Assembly: GCF_026898095.1 (NCBI RefSeq)
Contig: NZ_CP114015.1
Span: 310,001 to 374,000, forward strand
DNA from: Arthrobacter sp. ATA002
Lineage (GTDB): Bacteria; Actinomycetota; Actinomycetes; Actinomycetales; Micrococcaceae
DNA: 64,000 bases
Direction of reading: 5' to 3'
Below are positions 1 through 8,520 of the stretch, piece after piece. The notes under the pieces are model-generated. The model searched no databases, had not been told where the DNA came from, and worked only from the letters and a program-made list of their open reading frames with translations. The position numbers and the translations under genes were made by a program. Each line of letters opens with the position of its first letter. Positions within the stretch are counted from its first letter, which is position 1.

Positions 1-40
1 CAGTGTGCTTAGTACTTTTCCAAAAGCCTCTTCGGGAGGG

Positions 41-274
41 TTAGGACGAAGCTTCGGCATCCGAGGCCGGACTGTCGTCATCCTCTGTCAGGGCCGGTTG
101 CTCCTCGCGTTCTTCCCGGCTCTCCTCGGATTTTGCCTCTTCCCCGCGTTTTTCGGACTTTGCCTCCTCGGTGAGGCGGGCAGTCACCTCATCGTTGAAC
201 TCATCGCGTGTCCCGGCAAGGTTGTTCGTCGTTGCATCTGAACCGGGGTTGAAGCTCGGATCCTGGTCATTCAT
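41..274 (-). CDS. Small acidic hypothetical protein (77 aa)
   Basis: I do not recognise this protein. It starts at an ATG preceded by an AGGAG ribosome binding site; the longer in-frame ORF upstream lacks one. The product is very hydrophilic, rich in Glu, Asp, Ser and Lys, with an E/K-rich centre (several KSE and REE stretches) that could form a charged helix. It has no membrane segment, signal peptide or cysteine. It looks like a small, possibly disordered, soluble protein. No operon partner is visible in the window because the left edge follows immediately. Function unknown. Confidence 0.6.
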   Translation of the reverse strand: MNDQDPSFNPGSDATTNNLAGTRDEFNDEVTARLTEEAKSEKRGEEAKSEESREEREEQPALTEDDDSPASDAEASS

Positions 275-752
275 GTGCTGCTCCTGTCGTCGGTGCGCAT
301 TGACGGGTGCCGGCGGGGCGCCGGCACCTTCCCACCCTTGCACAGTATGACGCGTACGGAAAAGGGGTGCTATTAGTCACATATAGTCCGCTGCCGGTCA
401 TTGTTTCCGGTGGCGCCCAGCTCGGGTTTTCGGTGTGTTGCTCCCAGTCGGACCGCTGACCGGCGGGCTTTCAATGGAAAGTTCATTGAGTCCCGGCTTC
501 CGCCGGAATGTTCCGGCACAGTAATACGGTCATCACCTTTGTTTCTTATCTGTAAGATTTCGACTGAAGTCCCACACTGTCGTAGCCTTCGTTCCGCCGA
601 AATGGGTAGCGCCCTTCGGATTCTAAGAGTCAAAGGTCTTCGTTATGGTTTACTCTGTCTTTCCCCGGATACCGTCCCGTTCGTTCCTCAAGGGTACGGT
701 TCCTGTCCCCGGCTGCCGGGGCACGGCAGCCGTCCTCCGGGCTGAGGCCGCA
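275..752. other. Intergenic region (478 nt)
   Basis: No convincing coding sequence on either strand. It separates the leftward acidic-protein gene from the rightward hydrolase/kinase pair, so it should hold divergent promoters. A GC hairpin with 9-bp arms (GGTGCCGGC) lies at 306-328, in what would be the 5' leader of the leftward gene. A possible SigB-type promoter at 648-672 is listed separately. Otherwise nothing is recognisable. Confidence 0.5.
648..672 (+). promoter_or_regulatory. Possible SigB/SigH-type promoter
   Basis: GTTT (648-651) and GGATAC (667-672) are separated by 15 nt. They resemble the GTTT-N14-16-GGGTAT pattern of SigB-like stress sigma factors in Actinobacteria. The site lies about 80 nt upstream of the RsbQ-like gene, whose homologues belong to stress-signalling modules, so the position makes sense. 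It is a short match and could be chance. Confidence 0.3.
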
Positions 753-1579
753 GTGGAACACGGCACCGTTCTGGCCCGCAACAACGTTCGCCTCATCGGT
801 CCCTCCGGTGGTCAGGTGGTGATGCTGGCGCAGGGGTTCGGCTGCGACCAAGTGATTTGGCACCGGCTGCTGCCCTTTCTGAAGGATTGCAGAATCGTCC
901 TGTTCGACCATGCAGGCACGGGCGGCGCAGATTTAGCGGCGTATTCAGCCGAAAGGCATTCCTCCCTGCACGGTTATCTGGATGATATGACGGAGATTCT
1001 GGATTTCCTCGATGTCCGGAATGTGACGATGATTGGCCACACCGTGGCTGGAATGATGGGCATTGCCGCCGCTGCTGCCGGCAATCCCAGGATTACCCGG
1101 CTGGTGCTGATGGGAACTTCCGCCTGCTACCGGAACATCCCGGCCGAGGGGTACGCGGGGGCCTGACTGCGGCGGATATCGAGAGAATCCTGGACGCCGT
1201 TACCCTTAATTATCCCCTGTGGGCCACGGCTGCGGCGCCGGCCATGACCGGGCAGCCTGCCGGCTCGGTCCTGGCCGACGAACTCACCGCTGCGCTATGC
1301 CGGCTGCATCCGGAGTACGTCCGGGATTTCCTGCAGCTGTCCCTCGAAACCGATGTCCGTCACCTGTTGCCCAGGGTGGAGCTTCCCGTTCTGGTGCTGC
1401 AGACACCGGCTGATCCGCTGACCCCGCCGGGATCCTCCCGTTATCTCCATGGGCACCTGCCCAGCAGTGTCCTCGTTCATCTCAATGCCAAAGGCAACAT
1501 GCCCCACGTCAGTGCACCCCGGGAAACCTCCGAGGCCATTCTTCAGTTCCTGTCCAGCTCCACTTATGTCTCTTCCTGA
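753..1579 (+). pseudogene. RsbQ-like alpha/beta hydrolase, frameshifted, catalytic residues replaced
   Basis: The reconstructed 275-aa protein matches the RsbQ family along its length: an ARNNV start, the GFGCDQ motif, the LMGTSACY segment and the C-terminal PHVS. RsbQ is the alpha/beta hydrolase that activates the PAS-domain phosphatase RsbP in Bacillus energy-stress signalling; it is also related to plant karrikin/strigolactone receptors. The reading frame breaks in a GGGGG run (1157-1161); one extra G restores it. Independently, the nucleophile elbow reads GHTVAG (Thr for Ser) and the position of the catalytic His reads GNMPH (Asn for His). Start chosen: GTG 753 with GAGG upstream. It overlaps the downstream PAS kinase by 14 nt, as expected for a sensor pair. 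Either a dead gene or a non-hydrolytic ligand receptor with a sequencing error. Confidence 0.7.
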
Positions 1580-3182
1580 AACGCCCGGCAACGACTCCGC
1601 GGGCGGCGCTGCCCGGCAAGCCGCCGTCGACTATGAGGCGCACTTCCATGCGGCGCCTTCGGGATATCTGATGACCGGAACGGACGGCACCGTGCTGGAC
1701 GTAAACCGGACCCTTTCCCGTTGGCTCGGTCTGGACCGCGGCCGGATTATTGGTGCCAGCGTGCTCGAGCTGATGCCGATGCCTGACCGGGTGCTTTACG
1801 CGTCGTTCGCGATGGTCCAGCTGGGAGTGTCCGGCGGTTTTGAGGAAATGGCGCTGGCTCTCACCGGTGCCGGCGGTGATCCGCTTCCCATGCTGGTGTC
1901 CGGGGTTCGCGACAGTGCCGCGGGTCACGCCGGCGCCGGTGACGGTGGCGTGGACCGGCTGACGTTCTTCAGTGCTCCCAAGCGCACGCAGTTTGAGCGC
2001 GACCTGGCCGCGGCACTGCGGAAGGCAGGAGCAGCTGAAGCAGCCCGGGCCGCAGCGGAGGAGCTGCTGCTCGAGAAACAGCGCGCACTGGAGGCCAAGG
2101 ATCTGATCCTGCAGGAAAACCTCGCCCTGAGCCGGGAGCGGGAGGCCCTGCTGGACACGGTGCTTAACACTGCCGACGTCGGTCTGTTGGTGGTGGACGG
2201 GGATGGCGGCACCGTTCTCCTCAATTCGCATCTGGCCGGCAGCATGCGGAGGGTCGCCGGCGGACCGGGAGAGCCGGATGCGGTGGCAGTATTCGGTGCG
2301 GACCGCGTCACGCCCCTGCCGCCGGAGATGCGTCCGATCACCCGGGCGGCTGCCGGGGAAACCTTCACCGACGAAGTGCTGTGGTTCGGAACGGGCGGGG
2401 AGCAGATGGCCGCGAGTGTTTCGGCGCGTCCGGTGGGGGGAGTGCGCGGAGCCTCCGGTTCGGTCCTGTCATTTTCCGATGTCACCCGGCTGATGCGCGC
2501 CGTGGCGGCCCAGGATGACTTTGTTGCCAATGTGTCGCACGAGCTGCGCACCCCGCTGACGTCCATTTTGGGCTACCTTGACCTGGCCCTGGATGCCGAA
2601 GAACTTCCGGACCACGTGAGCGGAGCACTGTCCGTGGCGATGCGGAACGCCGAACGGCTGCTGGGACTGGTGTCGGACCTGCTGTCGGTGGCGTCGGGAA
2701 CGAAAAAGCTGGCGCGGAGGAAGGTGGATGTGGCTGCCATCGTCCGCGCCGGCGTCGTCTCCGCCGCTCCGCGCGCGGCCGCAGGCGGTGTCGACATTAC
2801 CGTTGATATCCCCGATTCAGCGCCCGGAGAGGTCGATCCCCGGCGGATGGCGGAGGTGGTCGACAATCTGCTGTCCAACGCCGTGAAGTATTCGCCCGGC
2901 GGCGGGACCATCGTGGTCCGGCTGCGGCGCGACGGGCTGTCGCTTCTGCTGGAAGTGGAGGATACGGGCATGGGAATGTCTCCGGACGAGCAGCAGCAGG
3001 TCTTCACCAAGTTCTTCCGCTCCCGCAGGGCCCTCACCGCCGCAGTGCCGGGGGCGGGCCTGGGTCTGGCCATTACCAAGAACATCGTTGAGCTGCACGG
3101 CGGGAACCTCACCTTCCGCAGCAGCTTGGGTGAGGGGTCCGTCTTTACGGTTGTGCTTCCGGACGGGCCGGGCCTCTCCTAG
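1566..3182 (+). CDS. PAS-domain sensor histidine kinase
   Basis: A 538-aa soluble two-component kinase. Residues 20-130 form a PAS domain (SGYLMTGTDGTVLDVNRTL). A coiled coil follows at about 145-200 and a second PAS-like region to about 310. Then come the HisKA dimerisation box with the phospho-acceptor (NVSHELRTPLTSILGYLDL) and a HATPase_c domain with N box (NLLSNAVKYSP), G1 (VEDTGMGM) and G2 (GAGLGLAI). No membrane segment, so the signal is cytoplasmic. ATG 1566 lies inside the end of the upstream RsbQ-like gene, implying translational coupling. RsbQ homologues are known to pair with PAS phosphatases, cyclases or kinases; a small ligand handed over by the hydrolase is the likely signal. 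No response regulator is adjacent. Confidence 0.88.
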   Translation: MSLPETPGNDSAGGAARQAAVDYEAHFHAAPSGYLMTGTDGTVLDVNRTLSRWLGLDRGRIIGASVLELMPMPDRVLYASFAMVQLGVSGGFEEMALALTGAGGDPLPMLVSGVRDSAAGHAGAGDGGVDRLTFFSAPKRTQFERDLAAALRKAGAAEAARAAAEELLLEKQRALEAKDLILQENLALSREREALLDTVLNTADVGLLVVDGDGGTVLLNSHLAGSMRRVAGGPGEPDAVAVFGADRVTPLPPEMRPITRAAAGETFTDEVLWFGTGGEQMAASVSARPVGGVRGASGSVLSFSDVTRLMRAVAAQDDFVANVSHELRTPLTSILGYLDLALDAEELPDHVSGALSVAMRNAERLLGLVSDLLSVASGTKKLARRKVDVAAIVRAGVVSAAPRAAAGGVDITVDIPDSAPGEVDPRRMAEVVDNLLSNAVKYSPGGGTIVVRLRRDGLSLLLEVEDTGMGMSPDEQQQVFTKFFRSRRALTAAVPGAGLGLAITKNIVELHGGNLTFRSSLGEGSVFTVVLPDGPGLS

Positions 3183-3244
3183 CAGCGTGCCGGCGTCCTC
3201 TTGACTTCCGGATTCCAGCCTCCCGCGGGTCGGACCCGAACAAA

Positions 3245-3281
3245 TTGCACCAAGTGCATCGGTGCACGTAGTGTAGCAATG
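3245..3281 (+). promoter_or_regulatory. TetR/MMPL operon promoter, leaderless type
   Basis: TTGCAC (3245-3250) and TAGTGT (3269-3274) are spaced by 18 nt. The -10 box ends 6 nt before the GTG start at 3281, so the transcript would start at or near the GTG, a leaderless arrangement common in Actinobacteria. No ribosome binding site is present, which fits. Confidence 0.55.
3254..3267. promoter_or_regulatory. Candidate TetR operator
   Basis: Inverted repeat GTGCA-TCGG-TGCAC lies between the -35 and -10 elements of the tetR-MMPL promoter. A repressor bound here would block polymerase, the classic layout for an autoregulated TetR/exporter pair. Confidence 0.55.
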
Positions 3282-3940
3282 TGCTCACGACGACCCCGGA
3301 CCGCCGCCAGGCGCTCAAGGACCGCCACCGGCAGGCGATTGTAGCTGCCGCGGAGGCGCTGATGCACGAGCGGCAGACCACGGATTTCACCGTTGATGAA
3401 CTGGCGCAGCGCGCCGATGTCTCCCGCCGTACGGTGTTCAACCATTTCGGTTCCGTGCGTGACATAGTCTCCGAGGTGTGCAGCGGTGTCCTCAGCACGG
3501 CGGTGGAGAGCCTGACCTCGGTGCCGCCGGCCGGCGATGACCGCCCAGGCATGTTTGAGGAGATTGCTGAGGCATTCCGCACTGCGGATCTGGTGGCGCC
3601 CATGGCCTACCTGAACCGCCTGCTCGGTCCGGAGTTGCCGGCGTCCACACAGGCGCAGGCCCATCCCATCGCCGTCCGCGCCTTTACCGAATTGAACGAA
3701 CGCCTCTCTGCATCGATGCTCAGCCGCTATCCGGAAACGGGCAGGTTGGGCGTGGACCTCCTCGTGGGGTCCCTGACCAGCGGGATGGGCGTGCTGTACC
3801 ACCACTGGCACTGTGCCACCGGTGCTGCGGACACTCCCGAATCCCGGCGGGTTTGGGCCGAGCTGCTGGACACACTCCTTGAAAAGGTGCGGAGCGGCCA
3901 CGCTGCGGATCCTTCATCCCCTAAATCACTCCACCCGTAG
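3281..3940 (+). CDS. TetR family transcriptional regulator
   Basis: 219 aa with an N-terminal TetR helix-turn-helix (about residues 10-58; key stretch FTVDELAQRADVSRRTVFNH) and a divergent ligand-binding C-terminal domain. The GTG start has no Shine-Dalgarno but sits just behind a -10 box. The MMPL exporter follows 37 nt downstream on the same strand, so this is most likely its local repressor and responds to an exported lipid or toxic amphiphile. The effector is not evident. Confidence 0.88.
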   Translation: MLTTTPDRRQALKDRHRQAIVAAAEALMHERQTTDFTVDELAQRADVSRRTVFNHFGSVRDIVSEVCSGVLSTAVESLTSVPPAGDDRPGMFEEIAEAFRTADLVAPMAYLNRLLGPELPASTQAQAHPIAVRAFTELNERLSASMLSRYPETGRLGVDLLVGSLTSGMGVLYHHWHCATGAADTPESRRVWAELLDTLLEKVRSGHAADPSSPKSLHP

Positions 3941-3977
3941 TCCCACCACCCATCCCCATAAAAGGACAGACCCTCAA

Positions 3978-6539
3978 ATGGCTGAATTCCTCTACCGCCT
4001 CGGAGCCGGGGCCGCGCGCCGCGCGAAAACCGTGCTCGCGGCATGGATCGGAGTGCTGGTGCTTGCCGGAGCGGCCTTCGCGCTCTTCGGCGGCACGCTT
4101 GCCACCGGTTTCTCGATCCCGAATACCCCCACCACGCAGGTCACTGACCACCTGCAGGACAAACTCCCCGAAGCGTCCGGCGGCTCCGGCTCCGTGGTCA
4201 TCCAGACCGAGGACGGTTCTGCCTTTACCGACGCCCAGCGCGAGGATATTTCCGCGCTGGTCACCAAGGCCGCTGAGGTGGACGGCGTGGAAAACGTCGT
4301 TGACCCGTTCGCCACAGAAGCGGATCGCGCCGCCCAGGCCCAGCAGCTTCAGGACGGCCAGGCACAGGTCGACGCCGGCCGTGCGCAGATCGAGGACGGC
4401 CGGGAACAGCTGGAGGCCGGACAGGCCCAGCTTGACGCCGCCCGGCAGCAGGCCGAAGCGGCCGGCGCCCCGGCGGAAATGCTGGCGCAGCTGGACGCCC
4501 AGCAGGAAGTCCTGGATGCCAACCGCGCCGAGCTTGACGCCGGCAGCGCCGAGCTGGAAGCTGGCGCCGTGCAGGCCGAGCAGGGTGCTGCCCTGCTGGA
4601 AATGGCCACCGAAATCCGCACTGTGTCCGAGGACGGCAGCGCGGCAGTGGTCAACGTGATCTTCAGCGAAACCCAGATGGAGGTTGAGCAGAGCACCAAG
4701 GACGCCCTGGTCGCGGCCTTTGAAGAGCCGGTCGACGGCGTGAAGGTGGACTTCTCCTCCGAGGTTTCCGCCGGCGTCCCCAGCATCCTGGGTGTCGGTG
4801 AGGTCGTAGGCCTCGCGGTTGCCGCCGTCGTGCTGGTCGTTATGCTGGGCACCTTCATCGGTGCCGGCCTGCCGCTGGTCACCGCGCTGATTGGTGTGGG
4901 TATTGGTGCCGCCGGCGCGCTGGCCTTCTCCGGCGTCGTCGAAATGGCCTCCGTCACCCCCATCCTGGGTGTGATGCTCGGCCTGGCTGTGGGCATCGAC
5001 TACGCCCTGTTTATCGTCAACCGGCACCGCCGCCAGCTGAAGGCGGGCTTTGCCCTGGAGGAGTCCATCGCCCTGGCAAACGGCACCTCCGGCAATGCCG
5101 TGGTGTTTGCCGGTGCCACGGTGTTCATCGCCCTGCTGGCGCTGAACATTACCGGCATTCCGTTCCTGGGCCTGATGGGCACCGTGGGCGCGGCCTGCGT
5201 GGCCATTGCCGTGCTGATCGCCACCAGCCTGACCCCGGCGCTGCTCAAGCTGGCCGGCATGAAGATCCTCAGCCGCAAGGAGCGGGCAGCGGTGGACAAG
5301 GACCACGGGGCCTCCGCCCCGGCCGGCAAGCCGGAAACCATCCCGGCGAAGCCGATGTCCACCATGCGCGCCGTGCTCACCGTGGTGCTGTCCATTGCGG
5401 GGCTGCTGGTCATCGCCATTCCGTCGATGGACCTGCGCACCAACCTGCCGGACGGGTCCTCCGAGGCCCACGACACCACCCAGTACCAGGCCTATGAAGC
5501 CGTCTCGCAGAAGTTCGGCGAGGGGCAGAACGGCTCGCTGCTGGTGGTCGCTGACCTGCCCGGCAACCCCACCGAGGAAGAAGCCCTGGTGGCCCAGGGC
5601 GATATTGCCCGCACGCTCTTCGACCAGGAAGACGTGGTGGCCGTGGCTCCCATCGGCACCTCCGAGGACCGTACGGTCGCCGCCTTCCAGGTGATCCCGG
5701 ACGAGGGGCCCACCAGCGAATCCACCCAGGAACTGGTGCACACCCTGCGGGACCTGTCCCCGATCGACACCGAAAACGGAAACGTGGAGCTGGGCGTGGC
5801 CGGCACTGCCAGCGGCAACATTGACATTTCCGAGAAGCTCTCCGAAGCGCTGCCCATCTACCTGGGCGTAGTGGTGGGCCTGTCCTTGCTGATCCTGATC
5901 CTGGTTTTCCGGTCCATTTACGTACCGGTCATCGCGACGCTGGGCTTCATCCTGTCCTACTTCGCGGCCATCGGCGGCGTGGTGGCCATCTATCAGTGGG
6001 GCTGGCTCTCCGGTATCTTCGGCGTGGAGACCCCGGGCCCGGTACTGAACTTCCTGCCGACCATCCTGGTGGGCATCCTGTTCGGCCTGGCCATGGACTA
6101 CATGCTCTTCCTGGGCTCCGGCATGCGCGAAGCCTTCGTCCATGGATCCCCGGCACGCGTGGCCGTGATGCAGGGCTTCCGGGCCGGCCGGTCGGTGGTT
6201 ACCGCCGCTGCGATCATCATGGTGTCCGTGTTCGGCGGCTTCATCTTCTCGCACAGCACCATGATCCGGCCCATCGGCTTCGCCCTGGCCTTCGGTGTCC
6301 TGGTGGATGCGTTTGTGGTGCGGATGCTGCTGATTCCGGCCCTGATGCACCTGGCCGGCGACAAGGCCTGGTGGCTGCCGAAGTGGCTGGATAAGATTCT
6401 GCCGGATGTCGACGTCGAGGGTGCGTCCCTGGAACGCCGCCACCCGCACGAAACCGGGGAGACGGCAGAGGGCTCCGCGGGAATGCCCGGGCCATCCGCT
6501 GACGCGGGAGCGTCCGACGGCGTGAGCGCCCGCCGCTGA
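3978..6539 (+). CDS. MMPL family RND-type transporter
   Basis: 853-aa inner-membrane transporter of the MMPL branch of the RND superfamily, which exports lipids or hydrophobic compounds using proton motive force. Two repeated halves are visible. Each has one TM helix, a large extracytoplasmic domain and a five-helix block with the MMPL signature (GLAVGIDYALFIVNRHR in the first, GLAMDYMLFLGSGMRE in the second). The first external domain (about residues 110-210) carries a long coiled coil rich in Q-A-x-L-D-A-G repeats, a variant seen in Gram-positive members. ATG 3978 was chosen because it precedes the first TM. It is co-transcribed with the upstream TetR; the C-terminus ends in a polar tail. 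Confidence 0.92.
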   Translation: MAEFLYRLGAGAARRAKTVLAAWIGVLVLAGAAFALFGGTLATGFSIPNTPTTQVTDHLQDKLPEASGGSGSVVIQTEDGSAFTDAQREDISALVTKAAEVDGVENVVDPFATEADRAAQAQQLQDGQAQVDAGRAQIEDGREQLEAGQAQLDAARQQAEAAGAPAEMLAQLDAQQEVLDANRAELDAGSAELEAGAVQAEQGAALLEMATEIRTVSEDGSAAVVNVIFSETQMEVEQSTKDALVAAFEEPVDGVKVDFSSEVSAGVPSILGVGEVVGLAVAAVVLVVMLGTFIGAGLPLVTALIGVGIGAAGALAFSGVVEMASVTPILGVMLGLAVGIDYALFIVNRHRRQLKAGFALEESIALANGTSGNAVVFAGATVFIALLALNITGIPFLGLMGTVGAACVAIAVLIATSLTPALLKLAGMKILSRKERAAVDKDHGASAPAGKPETIPAKPMSTMRAVLTVVLSIAGLLVIAIPSMDLRTNLPDGSSEAHDTTQYQAYEAVSQKFGEGQNGSLLVVADLPGNPTEEEALVAQGDIARTLFDQEDVVAVAPIGTSEDRTVAAFQVIPDEGPTSESTQELVHTLRDLSPIDTENGNVELGVAGTASGNIDISEKLSEALPIYLGVVVGLSLLILILVFRSIYVPVIATLGFILSYFAAIGGVVAIYQWGWLSGIFGVETPGPVLNFLPTILVGILFGLAMDYMLFLGSGMREAFVHGSPARVAVMQGFRAGRSVVTAAAIIMVSVFGGFIFSHSTMIRPIGFALAFGVLVDAFVVRMLLIPALMHLAGDKAWWLPKWLDKILPDVDVEGASLERRHPHETGETAEGSAGMPGPSADAGASDGVSARR

Positions 6540-6561
6540 CCGGCTTACCGGCGCACAACTG

Positions 6562-6604
6562 ACGGTGCCGTCCCGCTCCGCGAGGAGGAGGGCGGCACCG
6601 TTTG
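6562..6604 (+). terminator. Intrinsic terminator of tetR-MMPL operon
   Basis: The stem pairs ACGGTGCCG (6562-6570) with CGGCACCGT (6593-6601), followed by a short T run. It lies 22 nt after the MMPL stop codon. Confidence 0.65.
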
Positions 6605-6640
6605 TTATGGCACCGTCCGTTAATGGCACCGTCCGTTAAC
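6594..6640. repeat. Tandem GGCACCGT repeats overlapping the terminator
   Basis: Two exact copies of ATGGCACCGTCCGTTA (6607-6622 and 6623-6638) follow a third, diverged copy (from 6594) that is the right arm of the terminator stem. Each copy contains GGCACCGT and could pair with the same left arm. Confidence 0.7.
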
Positions 6641-6668
6641 AGTGGCGGCCCCGCCGGCCGGGATGCAG

Positions 6669-7117
6669 CTAGCTCCGGACCGGCAGCCGCGGTACGACGG
6701 CGGCGAGCAGCCGGTCCGGCTCCCCGCAGGACACCAGCACGTCACCGCCGGCGCATTCGATCCGGACCGAGGGTCCGCCCACGAGGTAGCCAGTGCCTTC
6801 CGGGAGGACCCGCAGTCCCATTCCGTAGCGCAGGCCCGTGACCGGGCCTGCCGAGATGGCCCTGATCTCCCGGTACTTAACCTCGGTCGAGATGATGCCG
6901 GCGACGCGGATGTGCAGCCCTTCCCCGCCAACCCTGACCCGTGCCGTCATCATCACGATCGGTGCCATGATGACCGCCACGAAGACGCCGGTCAGCAGTG
7001 CCGGGGGCCCGCTTCGAGGACGGCCACGGCGGTCCCGGCCAAAGCGGCGAGCAGCACCAGGCCCAGGATCAGCCGGTAGCGGGCCGGCATCCGTGTGTGG
7101 AACGTCAGAATCTGCAT
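6669..7117 (-). CDS. Two-TM membrane protein with PH-like domain (frameshifted)
   Basis: The reconstructed protein has about 149 residues. It starts MQILTFHTRMPARYR with a GGGGGA ribosome binding site, then has TM1 (LILGLVLLAALAGTAVAVL) and TM2 (LLTGVFVAVIMAPIVMMTA). A soluble C-terminal domain follows with the pattern VRVGGEGLHIRVAG...GLRYGMGLRVLPEGTGY, like bacterial PH domains. The frame breaks at a GGGGG run (plus strand 7013-7017), where one missing base explains the shift. The C-terminal domain resembles that of the DUF1648 protein at 10855-11853. Function unknown. Confidence 0.6.
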
Positions 7118-7210
7118 GTTTTCCCCCACTGTCATGCCGCCAGTCTGCCGCATTTCCGGCGGTCCGGCATGCTGGAGGCGGCCGTCCTTTCCCCGGAGCG
7201 TCCCCGGTGC

Positions 7211-7375
7211 TTACTGCGCCTGGAACACGCCAGTGCGCAGGTACCGGCTGTAAAGCCGCAACACCTCGAGTGTCGGTTGATGGGTGGGGGACGGGGCCCG
7301 GGTCAGCGGAAAGAAGCCGATTTCCGTAACTTCGGACTCTTCCGGCGCTACTGTTCCTTCCCAATCCCATTTCTG
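7211..7375 (-). pseudogene. NUDIX hydrolase C-terminal remnant
   Basis: About 50 residues read EVTEIGFFPLTRAPSP...TLEVLRLYSRYLRTGVFQ, which matches the C-terminal end of actinobacterial NUDIX hydrolases (substrate-position helix after the NUDIX box). The NUDIX box itself is missing. Upstream on this strand the sequence turns into a low-complexity GACTGGCT-type repeat (7381-7430) with no frame resembling the rest of the fold. It looks like a decayed or rearranged gene; unresolved sequencing errors are an alternative. Confidence 0.4.
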
Positions 7376-7380
7376 CTCCT

Positions 7381-7430
7381 GACTGGCTGACTGGCTGACG
7401 GGTTGACTGGACGGCGCTGGCTGGCTGGAC
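7381..7430. repeat. Low-complexity GACTGGCT-type repeat
   Basis: Degenerate short tandem units (gactggctga / ctggctgacg / ggttgactgg / ctggctggac) adjoin the broken NUDIX fragment. The unit is about 7-10 nt and imperfect. It is the only microsatellite-like stretch of this kind in the window. Confidence 0.45.
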
Positions 7431-7615
7431 TGCCGCCGGCGCCGCGGCCGGGTTCGGTTCTGTTGCTCTCGGCCAGCATGGCGGACCGCGCCGGCCGCAC
7501 CGGTCCCGCTGCCCGGCAGGCCCCGTGTTGGCAGCAGTAGAGGCTTCCACTGTGGTGCTGCTTCGGCGCCGTGGCTACTCTGATGGGCATCAGCAGCCCC
7601 TTTAAGGAGAGCGCC

Positions 7616-8511
7616 ATGCCACGTCTGCCTTTGGTCACCGTCGCCGACAAGCTGGAAGGGGCGGCCTGGCTGGATCCGGCCGCCGGAACGGTGTCCCGCC
7701 TGGTCCGCAGGGTGCTGCCGTGGCCGCGGGTGACGGATACGCTGCACGGCGTTCCCCTGGGGCATCCGCTGCATCCCCTGCTGGTGATTGTCCCCCTCGG
7801 CGCCTGGGTTTCGGCTGCCGTGCTGGATGTGCTGCCCGGCAACCAAGGGCAGCCCAGACACTAGTGGGGCTGGGAGTGGTGACGGCAGTGCCCACCGCCC
7901 TGACCGGGGTGACGGACTATTCGCAGCTCGACACACCGCAGCAGCGGACCGGCATCGTGCACCAGGGAGCCAACGCGATTGCCGCGGGCCTGTATGCGGC
8001 TTCCTGGTTCAGCCGAAGCCGCGGACACCACGGCCGCGGAAGGGTTTTGGCTTTCGCTGGACTGGGCATCGCGGGCGTTGGCGGGTTTCTGGGCGGCCAC
8101 CTCTCCTACCGCCAGGGCGCCGGCGTGAACCGCAATGAGGACCTGCCCGAGGAGGTTCCGGCGGGCTGGCATTCGCTGGGGCCGGCCGACGGCTTTCCGC
8201 CCGGCCGGCTGAGCCCGGCGTCGCTGGGCCGCGTTCCGCTGCTGGTGCTGCGGCGGGAGCAGAAGGCCGGCGCCGGACCGGACGTCTCCGTGCTGGCGGA
8301 TACGTGTTCACACCTGGGCGGGCCGCTGCACGAGGGCCATTTGCAGGAAGCCCGGGGAGAGCTGTGCGTGGTGTGTCCCTGGCATGGCAGCACGTTCTCG
8401 GTTCGAAGCGGCGAAGTGGTGCATGGCCCGGCCACCGCCCCGCAGCCGGCCTTCCGCACCCGGGTCCTGGACGGACGGCTTGAGGTGAGCCTGACCGGAG
8501 CCGGGGAGTAG
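7616..8511 (+). CDS. DUF2231 membrane / Rieske [2Fe-2S] fusion protein (frameshifted)
   Basis: The reconstructed protein has 298 aa. An N-terminal DUF2231 membrane module (about residues 45-165) has hydrophobic helices and the HPLHPLLVIVPLGAW motif. A Rieske domain (about 185-290) follows, with both iron-sulfur ligand boxes: CSHLGG and CPWHGS. Such fusions are inferred to be membrane-associated electron carriers; the partner is unknown. Start ATG 7616 has an AAGGAG site. The two frames join at a GGG run (7847-7849); one missing G restores the protein. The phosphotransferase gene follows 9 nt later and may be co-transcribed. Confidence 0.8.
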
Positions 8512-8520
8512 CCCGCAGCC

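Noticed and set aside
3921-6629. A 902-codon open frame on the minus strand
   Set aside because: It is the antisense shadow of the MMPL gene: high GC removes stop codons from the complementary frame. The translation is rich in His, Gln, Gly and Asp, with no domain.
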